Below, piece by piece: positions 9,837 through 18,651 of a stretch of 40,728 bases of DNA (position 1 is its first letter; each line of letters starts with the position of its first letter). Under the pieces are notes generated by a model, which did no database searches, had not been told where the DNA came from, and saw only the letters and a list, made by a program, of their open reading frames with translations. The stretch covers positions 1 to 40,728 of the forward strand of contig JAUCSE010000030.1 of NCBI GenBank assembly GCA_030445275.1, read 5' to 3'. The translations under genes were made by a program, and so were the position numbers. This DNA is from Mucilaginibacter sp. (GTDB lineage: Bacteria; Bacteroidota; Bacteroidia; Sphingobacteriales; Sphingobacteriaceae).

Positions 9837-10877
9837 ATGAATGACATCAAAGACAAATCGGGCAGTTCATTTTTTGGCGGCTGGTTATATTTTTTATTTT
9901 CGATAGTGGCTGGCATTCCTGTTTACCTGGCCGTACACGCTTATGTAAAGGTTATTCAGGTACAGGAAGACGATGCTACCGCTTTTGGATCAGCAGTGGT
10001 CTTTATGTTGGGTATTTTTGCAGGCAGGTATATTACCCAGGTTTGGTCATCAACCTTAAAAAAATATCCTTGGCAATTGTTATTTGGCCTTTCCCTATTG
10101 ATTATTACTTGTTTAGGATGGCTCTTCTTTCATGCCGACTTTCCGCTTCATGGCAGGGTTGCTATCAATTTAATGCTGTTTTGGCTGCCTTTTGTAATGA
10201 TCAGTATAGCATTAGGTTCTTTGATCAAAATCATCCACGCGGTCACATCAAATCAACTAACAGATGCTAAGCTCCATGCAGCACATAGCAAAAGTGAGTT
10301 ACATCTCTTACAATCGCAGCTAAGTCCACATTTCTTGTTCAATACATTGAATAATTTATATGGCCTTTCCATAACTGAACACCAGAAAATACCAGGGTTA
10401 TTACTTAAATTATCTGAATTGCTTAGGTATTCTGTTCATGATGCAGGTGAATTATTTGTGCCGTTAAAAAATGAGTTGGCCTATATCCGGAATTATATTG
10501 AATTTGAAAAAATAAGGATTGGTGACCGGCTCATGCTAACTACTGAGCTGGAGGAAATGCTGGAGCCTTACATCAGAATAGCGCCTATGCTACTGATCGT
10601 GTTTATAGAAAATGCTTTTAAACACTCAAAAAATACGGCATCGCCAGAAATATTTGTGGACATTAAACTGAAAACCTGGGGAAGCTTTATCTTATTCTCT
10701 GTAAAGAACAGTTATGGAATAGAAGAACAAAAGGATAATATACTTAGAAAAAGCAGCGGCGTTGGGCTTGTAAATGCACGTAAAAGGCTTGAATTGTTAT
10801 ATCCAGGTACGCATGAACTGAATGTGCAGCAGGATGAACTGTTTTATCAGGTTGAACTGCGGTTAAAAATAAAATAA
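9837..10877 (+). CDS. LytS-type sensor histidine kinase (first pair)
   Basis: Membrane sensor kinase of 346 residues. About four hydrophobic helices occupy residues 12-128, with little extracytoplasmic sequence. A short coiled linker follows, then the His_kinase domain with the phospho-accepting H165 in LQSQLSPHFLFNTLNNLYGLS. The ATPase domain carries the N-box region IVFIENAFKHS and SGVGLVNARKRLELLYPG, the usual ending of this family. Only 2 bp separate it from the LytTR regulator, so the two are a cognate pair. No ligand domain is visible, so the signal probably reaches the membrane helices. The ATG at 9837 is followed directly by a soluble head of about 12 residues and the first helix. Confidence 0.9.
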   Translation: MNDIKDKSGSSFFGGWLYFLFSIVAGIPVYLAVHAYVKVIQVQEDDATAFGSAVVFMLGIFAGRYITQVWSSTLKKYPWQLLFGLSLLIITCLGWLFFHADFPLHGRVAINLMLFWLPFVMISIALGSLIKIIHAVTSNQLTDAKLHAAHSKSELHLLQSQLSPHFLFNTLNNLYGLSITEHQKIPGLLLKLSELLRYSVHDAGELFVPLKNELAYIRNYIEFEKIRIGDRLMLTTELEEMLEPYIRIAPMLLIVFIENAFKHSKNTASPEIFVDIKLKTWGSFILFSVKNSYGIEEQKDNILRKSSGVGLVNARKRLELLYPGTHELNVQQDELFYQVELRLKIK

Positions 10878-10879
10878 AA

Positions 10880-11602
10880 ATGAATGAGATCAGTTGCCTT
10901 ATAGTTGATGATGAGCCTATTGCCAGGGAGATCATAAAAGGGTATTGCGGGCATTTATCTTATCTGAATGTGGTAGCTTCAAGTGGCAACGCACTGGAAG
11001 CCAGGTCTGTTTTGCAATCGCAGCATATTGATATTTTATTTTTGGATATCAATATGCCCGTTATAGATGGCGTTTCCTTTGCAAAAACACTTAAAAATCC
11101 GCCCCAGATTATTTTCACAACCGCCTATAAAGAATATGCCTCAGATGCCTTTGACCTGGCAGCCTGCGATTATCTACTTAAACCTTTTTCATTTGAGCGT
11201 TTCATTATCGCCATTGATAAAGCATTGGAAAAGTTACGGGCAATACCCGGCAAAAAGCTACAAGAAACAGCAGAAGTTTTGGCGGATAAAACAAAGGATT
11301 TTATTTTCATAAAAACGGATGGAAAGATATTTAAGATCAGGTATGATGAGCTCCTTTATGCCGAAGCGCAGGGTAATTATACCCGGATAGTTACCGAAAG
11401 TAATGTGATTATGCCCAAAATGCCCATATCAAGCTTTGAAGAACTGCTGCCTGCCGGTCATTTCCTGCGAACTCATCGCTCATTTATCGTTAATAAATCT
11501 AAGATAGGGCACATCGAAGGTAACCGTATATTTATCAATGCCATCGAAATTCCGATAGGCAGTAATTATAGAGACTTTTTGTTGAAGAACCTGGGGGTTT
11601 AA
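10880..11602 (+). CDS. LytTR-family response regulator (first pair)
   Basis: DNA-binding response regulator of 240 residues. The receiver domain (about 1-120) has the acidic pair in IVDDEP, the phospho-Asp D56 in LFLDINMP, a Thr in FTTAYKEYA and a Lys in YLLKPF. The LytTR domain (about 140-240) is recognisable from YDELLYAEAQGNYTRI, FLRTHRSFIVNK and IPIGSNYRDFL. It is translated 2 bp after its kinase. LytTR proteins bind tandem direct repeats about two helical turns apart. Candidate sites are the GGTGA pair upstream of this operon and the TTCATCGA-type pairs listed elsewhere; which of the two local LytTR proteins reads which motif is not decidable here. Confidence 0.92.
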   Translation: MNEISCLIVDDEPIAREIIKGYCGHLSYLNVVASSGNALEARSVLQSQHIDILFLDINMPVIDGVSFAKTLKNPPQIIFTTAYKEYASDAFDLAACDYLLKPFSFERFIIAIDKALEKLRAIPGKKLQETAEVLADKTKDFIFIKTDGKIFKIRYDELLYAEAQGNYTRIVTESNVIMPKMPISSFEELLPAGHFLRTHRSFIVNKSKIGHIEGNRIFINAIEIPIGSNYRDFLLKNLGV

Positions 11603-11731
11603 AACAGGCGCTTGCTGCTGTACAGTAAACAAAATGATGATTGGCATTCGGTATTTGCGAATAGCATACGGAAAAAGTAATTTATCGCCATTTCTCTTGA
11701 GCATTTAAACAAGCAGCAGGTTTTATCCGGA

Positions 11732-11764
11732 TTCGTCTATACAAAACAGCTATTCACCGATAAA
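11732..11764 (+). promoter_or_regulatory. Paired 21-bp-spaced site, copy A (upstream of T9SS cargo gene)
   Basis: TTCGTCTATACA at 11732 and TTCACCGATAAA at 11753 are direct repeats with start-to-start distance 21 bp. They resemble the other four copies (consensus about TTCATCGATACA). The site is 146 bp upstream of the PKD-protein ATG, but the terminator-like hairpin at 11861-11890 lies between, so this copy is the hardest to interpret functionally. Confidence 0.45.
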
Positions 11765-11860
11765 CCATTGGAGGTACTTTAATCATTTACCACTTTTAAT
11801 CAATAGTTCAGGATAGCAGGTAAATCCATGAATTATTATGTTCTGTTTTCACAAAGGTTG

Positions 11861-11890
11861 AGCGCCTGTGCAAAGTGCAGGCGCTTTTTA
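11861..11890 (+). terminator. Rho-independent terminator of the first LytS/LytTR operon
   Basis: AGCGCCTG (11861-11868) pairs with CAGGCGCT (11878-11885), followed by a T-run. It ends the first LytS/LytTR transcription unit. A GTG at 11875 that could extend the next gene lies inside this hairpin, which argues for a start further downstream. Confidence 0.7.
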
Positions 11891-11910
11891 TGATTTTTCT
11901 AATCATTACA

Positions 11911-14745
11911 ATGTACATTTTTAAGGCGGCGCTTCATATAAATAAAATAGTTCTTGTAATATTCATTTTTTGCTGTCTAATTCTAGGTCAGCAACAATGT
12001 CAGGCGCAGTTATGTACGGGGAGTTTGGGCGATCCGGTAGTTAATATCAATTTTGGTGCGGGTACGGCTACACATGCCGGTGCCCTGGCCACAGGCACCA
12101 CAAGCTACACTTACAGCAGCGCTGATTTCCCTACAGATGGCTCTTACACAGTTGAAAACTCAACTGCCGGGGCGGGTAACGTTTGGTGGTCAACTACTGA
12201 CCATACTGGTAATACCGGGGGATACATGATGGTGGTAAATGCCAGCGTATCAAAAACAGATTATTTTTACAAAAGTACAGTGAGCGGCCTGTGCCCCGGT
12301 ACAACTTATGAATTTGCAGCCTGGGTAGTAAACCTGCTGCGCTCGCGCGATATCAGTCCGCCAAATATCACCTTTACTATATCAACCACAGGCGGAACGG
12401 TTTTGGGTACCTATACAACCGGAAGCATACCACTAAATTCAAGCGGGCCAGTATGGACACAGTACGGACTTTATTTTACTACCCCGGCAAATGTATCTGA
12501 TGTGGTTATCCAGATGACCAATAACAGCAGTGGCGGCGCTCCTGCCAATGACCTTGCATTGGATGATATTACTTTCCGTGCATGCGGGCCAGTCATGGTA
12601 TCCAGTTTTAGTTCATCAGCAGCGCTTACGTCACTATCATCCTGTTCAGGAGCTGCTCAAACATTTACACTTACTTCGGCTGTTTCTACCGGTTATACAA
12701 GTCCGGTTTATAAATGGCAGATAAATAATGGCACAGGCTGGGTAGATATTCGCGGCGCTACCGGTACCACCTACACAGCTACCCAACCTACCGTGGCTGG
12801 TACTTATCAATACCGGCTTGTAAGTTCAGAGGCGGTAAATGCAGGTTCCGTGGCCTGTCTGGTCGCTTCCAATCTGCTTACCTTGTCGGTAACCGATGGC
12901 CCAACTTCTGCATTTAGCATGAGCAGTACCAACTGCTCGAGTGATGCTGTTGTTTTTACTGATCAATCAACCACCGGTTCATTGGCTATTACCAAATGGC
13001 TATGGGATTTTGGGGACGGCCAAACAGCTGCTGTACAAAACCCCACTCATATCTATATAGCAGCGGGCGATTATCCTGTAAAATTAACGGTTACAAATAG
13101 CAGTGGCTGTGCATCAACCTCGGCTACGCAAACGGTTCACATCAGCGCTAAACCTGTTGCTGCTTTTAGTTTTTCTTCGCCCGTATGTGCCGGAGAACCG
13201 GTAACATTAACTGATCAGTCAACCAGTACCGATGGTGCTATAACCAAATGGGTATGGAATTATAGTGATGGTACCACTGCCGAAACCCGTTTAAACAATA
13301 CGCCGTTTACACATACTTATTCAACGTCTGGAAACTATACGGTAACTTTGCAGGCTATCTCATTGAGTGGCTGCAGCAGTGATGTGGTTGCTCATATTAT
13401 CAATATCCATTCCCTGTCTGTGGTTGATTTTTCATTGCCTGATATTTGCCTTTCCGATGCTGATGCACAGTTTACCGATAAAACAACTATTGACGATAAT
13501 ACACAATCGGGGTTTATATACCTATGGGATTTTGGCGATCCAAATGCAACGGCAGGTAATCCAAACACATCAACCGTTCAAAATTCCAAACATAAATACT
13601 CGCAGGCCAGTAATTATACGGTAAGTTTAACTGTTACATCAGCTAGTGGGTGTACTGCTGCAAAAGTATCAAAAATCTTTACGGTGAACGGGGCTGTACC
13701 GCAAGCCGGCTTTACTGTTGAAAACAGCAATAATTTGTGCAGTGGCGATGCCATAGTGTTTGATAACACTTCAAGTGTAGACTTTGGGAACATCACCAAA
13801 ATTGAATTTTATTATGATTACAATAATTCCCCTAATGATGCCACTGTTTATTACCGGAATCAGGGCCAGATTCCTTCAGATAATAAATTCTATCATACTT
13901 ACAGAACATTCAGCTCCCCGCTTACTAAAAATTACGAGGTGAAAATGATCGTATACTCTGGCGAAACTTGTTCAAGCGCTTATGAAAAAACCATTACGGT
14001 TAATGCAAACCCCAATGTTACTTTATCATCAATAACATCTTTATGCCAGGAGGCATCGCCTGTACAGATCACCGAAAATAAAAACGGTTTCAATGGCACA
14101 GGTGTATTTAGTGGTACCGGCATTTCAGCTACAGGCTTATTTGACCCTGTAAAATCAGGGGCAGGCCCATTTACCATTAGTTATTTGTTCACCGCTTCGA
14201 GCGGCTGTACCTATAGTACTTCGCAACAGGTTACTGTTTATGCAACTCCGGTATTAACTATGCCCGCCGCTATTACCATGCTTGAGGGCGGTCAGGTAAC
14301 TATTAATGCCCAGGCAAGCGGGGATGGTTTGGTTTATAAATGGATACCCTCAGCAGGTTTGAACAATCCTGCTGTTCTTAACCCGGTTGCCAGCCCAACT
14401 ACCGATACACAATATCAATTAACGGTAACATCTGCCAATGGTTGTACAGCTGCGGGCCAGGTGTACGTATATGTATTAAAAACACCAGTTGTGCCAAATA
14501 CATTTACACCAAACGGGGATGGAATTAACGATACCTGGGAAATAAAATATCTGGATAGTTACCCCAATTGTACCGTAGATATATTTAACCGGTATGGAAC
14601 AAAGCTTTTTGCATCAATGGGTTATCCAAAGGCATGGGATGGTACTTACCGTGGTAGTAGCTTGCCGGCAGGAGTATATTATTATGTGATTAACCCTAAA
14701 AATGGGAGAAGTGCTATGTCCGGAAGTTTAACTATTTTAAGATGA
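11911..14745 (+). CDS. Large secreted PKD-repeat protein with T9SS type B sorting domain
   Basis: Cell-surface or secreted protein of about 944 residues exported by the type IX system. Signal peptide near residues 1-33 (ends CQAQ). An N-terminal jelly-roll-like domain (VVNINFGAGTATHAG, YMMVVNAS) is followed by an Ig-like segment and at least three PKD domains, marked by WLWDFGDGQ, WVWNYSDGT and YLWDFGD, each ending in a TVT(A/V)xSxxGC strand. The last about 85 residues form the gliding-motility C-terminal/type B sorting domain: NTFTPNGDGINDTWEI, VDIFNRYGTKLF, WDGTYRGSSLPAGVYYYVI. Signal peptide and sorting domain together define a T9SS cargo, and gldK-M lie in the same window. I chose ATG 11911 because the upstream GTG at 11875 lies in a terminator; ATG 11890 is the alternative. 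An adhesin role is likely; no enzyme domain is visible. Confidence 0.9.
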   Translation: MYIFKAALHINKIVLVIFIFCCLILGQQQCQAQLCTGSLGDPVVNINFGAGTATHAGALATGTTSYTYSSADFPTDGSYTVENSTAGAGNVWWSTTDHTGNTGGYMMVVNASVSKTDYFYKSTVSGLCPGTTYEFAAWVVNLLRSRDISPPNITFTISTTGGTVLGTYTTGSIPLNSSGPVWTQYGLYFTTPANVSDVVIQMTNNSSGGAPANDLALDDITFRACGPVMVSSFSSSAALTSLSSCSGAAQTFTLTSAVSTGYTSPVYKWQINNGTGWVDIRGATGTTYTATQPTVAGTYQYRLVSSEAVNAGSVACLVASNLLTLSVTDGPTSAFSMSSTNCSSDAVVFTDQSTTGSLAITKWLWDFGDGQTAAVQNPTHIYIAAGDYPVKLTVTNSSGCASTSATQTVHISAKPVAAFSFSSPVCAGEPVTLTDQSTSTDGAITKWVWNYSDGTTAETRLNNTPFTHTYSTSGNYTVTLQAISLSGCSSDVVAHIINIHSLSVVDFSLPDICLSDADAQFTDKTTIDDNTQSGFIYLWDFGDPNATAGNPNTSTVQNSKHKYSQASNYTVSLTVTSASGCTAAKVSKIFTVNGAVPQAGFTVENSNNLCSGDAIVFDNTSSVDFGNITKIEFYYDYNNSPNDATVYYRNQGQIPSDNKFYHTYRTFSSPLTKNYEVKMIVYSGETCSSAYEKTITVNANPNVTLSSITSLCQEASPVQITENKNGFNGTGVFSGTGISATGLFDPVKSGAGPFTISYLFTASSGCTYSTSQQVTVYATPVLTMPAAITMLEGGQVTINAQASGDGLVYKWIPSAGLNNPAVLNPVASPTTDTQYQLTVTSANGCTAAGQVYVYVLKTPVVPNTFTPNGDGINDTWEIKYLDSYPNCTVDIFNRYGTKLFASMGYPKAWDGTYRGSSLPAGVYYYVINPKNGRSAMSGSLTILR

Positions 14746-14796
14746 TATCAGAGCAGCATCAATATTACTGCTATTTTTAATAAAATTTTTAGTTGT

Positions 14797-15993
14797 ATGA
14801 CCCGCTCAAAAGCCACCAATTTTTTTATTCATGCTGCCGGCTGGCTGGTATTTTTTGGCTTTCCGTTATTATTCATGAACCGTACGCAGCAAAATAGCAG
14901 TTTTACTTTTACTGTAATACTTTCGCCTTATTACTGGCTGTTTTGCCTCACATATATTTTCATGTTTTACTTTAATGCATGGTATCTGGTGCCCAGATTT
15001 GTATTTGGCAAAAAATATATCTGGTATGGGCTTATCGTTTTACTGCTTTCGGGCTGCGTATACTTTTTACAACCATTTGATAACCTGCTGGGGCATAATT
15101 TACCTAAAAACAAGAATAAGCAAAGTGGGATCCCTGTTACCGGGCAGCCTAATATTGACCCGCAGCTTATTACTGCAACCGGTGATAGCACAGCTCCAAA
15201 TCAACCAAGTATGCCCTTTGGTCCGCTTCCGCATGAGGATCTGCGGATGCAGGACCCTAGCCTTAAACCGTCAAGCCGCATTATCTTTATTCACCAGTCA
15301 GGTAACATTGATATGGTTGCGCTATTTATCTTCATCATTGTAATGGGGTTAGGTATTGCCGTTAGTACGGTACAAAAATGGCAGCTTACCGAGCAAATGG
15401 TGATCAGAGCCGAGTCGGAAAAAGCGCACGCTGAACTTTCGTTCCTTAAAGCGCAGATCAACCCGCATTTTCTCTTCAATACCCTCAATAATATTTATGC
15501 TTTATCTGTTACTGATAGTAAGCACACATCGGAGAGTATCATGAAATTATCCAATATCATGCGGTACGTTACCGATGAGGTGACTGAGGATTTCGTTCTG
15601 TTGAAAGATGAGATAGATTGTATAAATGATTATATCGACCTGCAAAAACTCAGGATGGGTAAGAAAACAACCTTGAAATTTAATTTTTCTGGCGAAATAG
15701 GTCAGCAAAAGGTCCCGCCGTTGATATTAATGACCTTTATTGAAAATGTATTTAAGCATGGTGTAAGTATGCATGAACCATCAATGATCCGTATTAACCT
15801 GAGTGTAATAGCCGGAAAAATTTTGTTTGAGTGCGAAAATACCATATTTGAAAACCGGGCAACTGCCAGTAGGAAGGGTATAGGCATAATTAATACCAGG
15901 CAGCGGCTACAGCATATTTACCCGGGTAAACACCGGTTGAACATTAATTCCACGAATGTACTTTACCGGGTTGAATTAGAAATTGACACTTAA
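14797..15993 (+). CDS. LytS-type sensor histidine kinase (second pair)
   Basis: Sensor kinase of 398 residues. Hydrophobic helices lie near 10-28, 36-58 and 68-90, then a polar Pro/Gln/Asn-rich stretch (about 95-165) and a further helix near 168-187. The His_kinase domain has H224 in LKAQINPHFLFNTLNNIYALS, and the ATPase region has LMTFIENVFKHG and GIGIINTRQRLQHIYPGKH. The extra Pro-rich loop distinguishes it from the first pair's kinase. It starts 51 bp after the PKD protein and ends 10 bp before its LytTR partner. Confidence 0.9.
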   Translation: MTRSKATNFFIHAAGWLVFFGFPLLFMNRTQQNSSFTFTVILSPYYWLFCLTYIFMFYFNAWYLVPRFVFGKKYIWYGLIVLLLSGCVYFLQPFDNLLGHNLPKNKNKQSGIPVTGQPNIDPQLITATGDSTAPNQPSMPFGPLPHEDLRMQDPSLKPSSRIIFIHQSGNIDMVALFIFIIVMGLGIAVSTVQKWQLTEQMVIRAESEKAHAELSFLKAQINPHFLFNTLNNIYALSVTDSKHTSESIMKLSNIMRYVTDEVTEDFVLLKDEIDCINDYIDLQKLRMGKKTTLKFNFSGEIGQQKVPPLILMTFIENVFKHGVSMHEPSMIRINLSVIAGKILFECENTIFENRATASRKGIGIINTRQRLQHIYPGKHRLNINSTNVLYRVELEIDT

Positions 15994-16003
15994 TAAACAT
16001 GAT

Positions 16004-16699
16004 ATGCAGTTGAAATGTGTAGCCATTGATGATGAACCACTGGCGTTGGAAATCATCAAAAAATATGTATCAGATTATCCATCGTTAAAGTTGGTAAACA
16101 CCTTTGATGATGCCGTTTCTGGTGCGGAATATTTAACGAAAAATAAGATTGACATACTTTTCATCGACATCAATATGCCGGATATTACCGGCGTTGACCT
16201 GGTGCGCTCGTTACAGGAAAAACCGATGATCATATTTACTACCGCGTACAAAAACTTCGCTTTTGAAGGTTTTGAGCTGGAAGCAGTTGATTATTTACTG
16301 AAGCCCATTAATAATACCCGCTTTGGGGTGGCCGTAAACAAAGCCATAGATTATTATCTGTTTAAGCATACAAACCATAGTGGGGAGGATGACTTTCTGT
16401 TCGTCCATTCAGAATACCGGGTAATTAAGATCAGCGTGAGGGATATTGAATACATTGAAAGTATGCAGGATTATATCAAGATCTATTTAATAAGTACCGA
16501 AAAGCCGGTATTAACCTTGATGCCTTTAAAAAGCGTTATTGAAAAGCTACCTGCCAACCAATTTGTTAGAATTCACCGCAGTTACGTGGTGGCCCGGGCT
16601 CAGATCAGGTCAATCTATAACAGGAAGATCAAGCTAAGCAAGATCGAACTCCCCGTTGGAACCAACTATTCTGAATTTATAAAAGACTGGTCAAAATAG
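16004..16699 (+). CDS. LytTR-family response regulator (second pair)
   Basis: DNA-binding response regulator of 231 residues. Receiver with AIDDEP, phospho-Asp D55 in LFIDINMP, FTTAYKNFA and YLLKPI. The LytTR domain begins near residue 135 with FLFVHSEYRVIKI and shows VRDIEYIESMQDYIKIYL, FVRIHRSYVV and LPVGTNYSEF. ATG 16004 is preferred over an in-frame TTG at 15983: the TTG would overlap the kinase, and residues from MQLKCVAIDDEP align with the usual receiver start. A paired motif of the kind LytTR proteins bind lies 15 bp after its stop, pointing into the next gene. Confidence 0.92.
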   Translation: MQLKCVAIDDEPLALEIIKKYVSDYPSLKLVNTFDDAVSGAEYLTKNKIDILFIDINMPDITGVDLVRSLQEKPMIIFTTAYKNFAFEGFELEAVDYLLKPINNTRFGVAVNKAIDYYLFKHTNHSGEDDFLFVHSEYRVIKISVRDIEYIESMQDYIKIYLISTEKPVLTLMPLKSVIEKLPANQFVRIHRSYVVARAQIRSIYNRKIKLSKIELPVGTNYSEFIKDWSK

Positions 16700-16714
16700 C
16701 TGATTTTCAACTGG

Positions 16715-16747
16715 TTCGTCGGTACATTTATGCTATTGAGCGACACA
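16715..16747 (+). promoter_or_regulatory. Paired 21-bp-spaced site, copy B (upstream of receiver gene)
   Basis: TTCGTCGGTACA at 16715 and TTGAGCGACACA at 16736 are direct repeats 21 bp apart. They fit the shared consensus found at five places in the window. The second repeat ends 66 bp before ATG 16814. TAGTTTCA at 16768-16775 is a weak -7 candidate. Confidence 0.45.
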
Positions 16748-16813
16748 TCCTTTTATGCTGAAAGGAATAGTTTCAACTTTATACTATAAATATTGAAACA
16801 AATCCTAAGCATT

Positions 16814-17191
16814 ATGGAAACCATCGGCAACAAAAAAAAGATATTGATCCTGGATAAAAACAGCAGAATGTTATCGGCAATTGATGATATCATGTATTTT
16901 GGCGATTTTGACATCCATTTAACCTATGATCCCAATGCTATATACGATAAAGCAAAAATGATAAGTCCCGATCTGATTATATTAGATTATTTAATTCTGG
17001 ATAAGGATTGTGCATTGGTTTGCCAGGATTTTAAGGATGATGAGCAATTGAAGGGAGTTCCGATTATAATTGTAACTACATTCAAAACTAAGAAAGCCCA
17101 GGAAGAAGCGTATAAATGTGATGCTCTTTTTATAAAACCCCTGGATATGGAGTTGCTGGCCTCGCGTATGGAATATTTAATGGCTTCATAA
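16814..17191 (+). CDS. Single-domain receiver protein with degenerate acidic pocket
   Basis: Stand-alone receiver-like protein of 125 residues with no output domain. Visible features are KKILILDKNS at the N-terminus, D58 in DLIILDYLI, VPIIIVTTF and LFIKPLD. The usual acidic pair after the first strand is reduced to one Asp (D14, followed by Lys rather than Asp/Glu). Mg binding and phosphorylation may therefore be altered, although the phospho-Asp, Thr and Lys positions remain. I chose ATG 16814 over TTG 16793 because the receiver fold begins directly after it. It sits between the second LytTR gene and the PqqD-headed operon (148 bp away) and might signal to either. Its partner is unknown. Confidence 0.75.
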   Translation: METIGNKKKILILDKNSRMLSAIDDIMYFGDFDIHLTYDPNAIYDKAKMISPDLIILDYLILDKDCALVCQDFKDDEQLKGVPIIIVTTFKTKKAQEEAYKCDALFIKPLDMELLASRMEYLMAS

Positions 17192-17272
17192 ACGGCGGTT
17201 TGGCATAAACTGTAAGGCTAAAGCATATTGGGCAGATTAATAAATATATTATACTGAGGTAACAGATAGATT

Positions 17273-17304
17273 TTTGTAAAACTCACTTAAACCTGTTAAG
17301 TTTA
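17273..17304 (+). promoter_or_regulatory. Candidate Bacteroidota-type promoter of the six-gene operon
   Basis: TTTG at 17273-17276, a 20-bp spacer and TAAGTTTA at 17297-17304 match the Bacteroidota -33/-7 pattern (TTTG and TAnnTTTG) with one mismatch in the -7 box. It lies 36 bp before ATG 17340. The inverted repeat TTAAAC/GTTTAA (17287-17292 and 17300-17305) overlaps the -7 box and could be an operator. Confidence 0.35.
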
Positions 17305-17339
17305 ACCTTTATAATATTATTAAAATACGGTGCTGTTAA

Positions 17340-17582
17340 ATGAAAATTAAAAGTGATATAGCAACCAGCGAAAACGGGTTTATTTTTAATCCCGCCACTG
17401 GTGATTCTTTTTCGGGCAATGCTATGGCGGCACAATGGTTATTGGCTATGAAAAACGGTAAACCAGAAGAGGATATCAAGAAAGATATTCTGGAAAAATA
17501 TAATGTGAGCGTTGAGCAACTGGAGCGCGACTGGGATGATTGGATTGTGCAATTAAAAGAGGCTAATCTTCTTGAAAATTAG
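17340..17582 (+). CDS. PqqD-like small protein (RiPP recognition element fold)
   Basis: Protein of 80 residues matching the PqqD family in length and pattern: FIFNPATGDSFSGNAMAAQWLLAMKNGKPEEDI, then KYNVSVEQLERDWDDWIVQLKEANLLE. Family members adopt a small winged-helix fold that grips leader peptides of ribosomally made, modified peptides; some Bacteroidota versions act with kinases or ligases of unknown target. No PQQ genes (pqqA, B, C, E) are nearby, so a role in PQQ synthesis is unlikely. The stop lies 4 bp before the preferred ATG of the ATP-grasp gene. The decarboxylase two genes on carries a YxxPxI leader-like N-terminus, a candidate ligand for this protein. Confidence 0.75.
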   Translation: MKIKSDIATSENGFIFNPATGDSFSGNAMAAQWLLAMKNGKPEEDIKKDILEKYNVSVEQLERDWDDWIVQLKEANLLEN

Positions 17583-17586
17583 GCCT

Positions 17587-18642
17587 ATGATGCCAGAAAA
17601 CTACTCCACTTTGTGTATTGCTGTTACCGGTCTTAATGCTAATGATAACCCTGGTCCCGGCATGGCGGTGATACGTTCATTAAAAGCCGGGTTTGGCGAT
17701 AGGATCAAAATAATTGGTTTATCGTATGAATCGCTTGAACCTGGCATTTATATGCATGAACATGTCAAAAAAACTTATCTGATACCCTATCCAACAGAAG
17801 GAACTAAAGCTTTGCTTGATCGCCTGAGCTATATACATCAACAGGAAAACTTAGATGTCATCATTCCTAATTTTGATTCGGAACTGTTTAATTTTATAAA
17901 AATAGCCCCGCAATTACAACAAATGGGGATATCAAGTTTTCTACCTTCCCATCATCAGCTTACCTTGCGTGATAAGTTACATTTGAAGGAATTTGGATCA
18001 AAATATGGGTTTTATGTACCGGCCGATCATCAATTGTTTACTGCCGATGATGTAAAAAAAGCGGCGGATGAGTTCAATTTTCCAATGGTTATTAAGGGGA
18101 AGTTTTATGAGGCCTATGTGGTTTATACAATGGATCAGGCGCTTAAATCATTTCATCAGCTTAATGCCTCGTGGGGAGGGCCGGTAATAGCCCAACAATA
18201 TATTAAGGGTACCGAGATCAATATTGCAGGAATGGGCAATGGAAAAGGTAGTAATATCAGTGTAGTTGCCATGCGCAAGTTATACATTACTGATAAAGGT
18301 AAAGCATGGGCGGGTGTTACTATCAAAGACCCGGAGTTTATTAAACTGGCTGATAATTTTGCCCTTGTTACTAACTGGAAAGGTGGTTATGAAATGGAGA
18401 TCATGAAAAACGAAGAGGGGAATTTATATATCCTGGAAATTAATCCGAGGTTCCCTGCATGGATATATTTAACAGTAGCGGCAGGGCACAATCAACCCGC
18501 TGCATTGGTAAAAATGGCTCTTGGGGAAGAGGCGACACCTTATGGAGATTATGAAGCCGGTAAATTATTTATCAGGTATTCATGGGATCACATTGCCGAT
18601 ATTAAAGACTTTCAACAGATCTCCGTATTTGGAGAATTTTAA
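17587..18642 (+). CDS. ATP-grasp family ligase of unknown substrate
   Basis: Predicted ATP-dependent carboxylate-amine (or related) ligase of about 351 residues. An N-terminal Rossmann-like pre-ATP-grasp part (about 1-110) includes LCIAVTGLNANDNPGPGMAVIRSLK and VIIPNFDSE. The ATP-grasp fold follows with LRDKLHLKEFGSKYGF, FPMVIKGKFYEA, VIAQQYIKGTEINIAGMG and the metal-binding LEINPRFP, with E284 and N286 visible. Overall it resembles the carbamoyl-phosphate-synthase/biotin-carboxylase branch, not RimK. ATG 17587 (or 17590) is preferred over TTG 17572, which would overlap the PqqD gene. It ends 9 bp before the decarboxylase. In the operon it may activate a carboxylate on a small molecule or on a protein held by the PqqD-like partner; this is inference. 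Confidence 0.82.
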   Translation: MMPENYSTLCIAVTGLNANDNPGPGMAVIRSLKAGFGDRIKIIGLSYESLEPGIYMHEHVKKTYLIPYPTEGTKALLDRLSYIHQQENLDVIIPNFDSELFNFIKIAPQLQQMGISSFLPSHHQLTLRDKLHLKEFGSKYGFYVPADHQLFTADDVKKAADEFNFPMVIKGKFYEAYVVYTMDQALKSFHQLNASWGGPVIAQQYIKGTEINIAGMGNGKGSNISVVAMRKLYITDKGKAWAGVTIKDPEFIKLADNFALVTNWKGGYEMEIMKNEEGNLYILEINPRFPAWIYLTVAAGHNQPAALVKMALGEEATPYGDYEAGKLFIRYSWDHIADIKDFQQISVFGEF

Positions 18643-18651
18643 TCCTGCATT

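Larger units (their letters stand above)
11603..11910. other. 308-bp intergenic region: operator pair and terminator
   Basis: No open frame here looks like a gene. The region holds a paired LytTR-like site (11732-11764) and a terminator hairpin (11861-11890), described separately. The rest is unremarkable AT-rich sequence. Confidence 0.5.

Noticed and set aside
11875..11910. GTG start for the PKD protein
   Set aside because: It lies within a terminator stem-loop; later ATGs precede a clear signal peptide.
14751..14779. Weak hairpin between the PKD protein and the second LytS gene
   Set aside because: The stem is only 5 bp (AGCAG/CTGCT), too weak to call.
14975..15343. Open frame of 122 codons within the second LytS gene
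   Set aside because: It lies in another frame of a clear kinase gene and has no recognisable domain.
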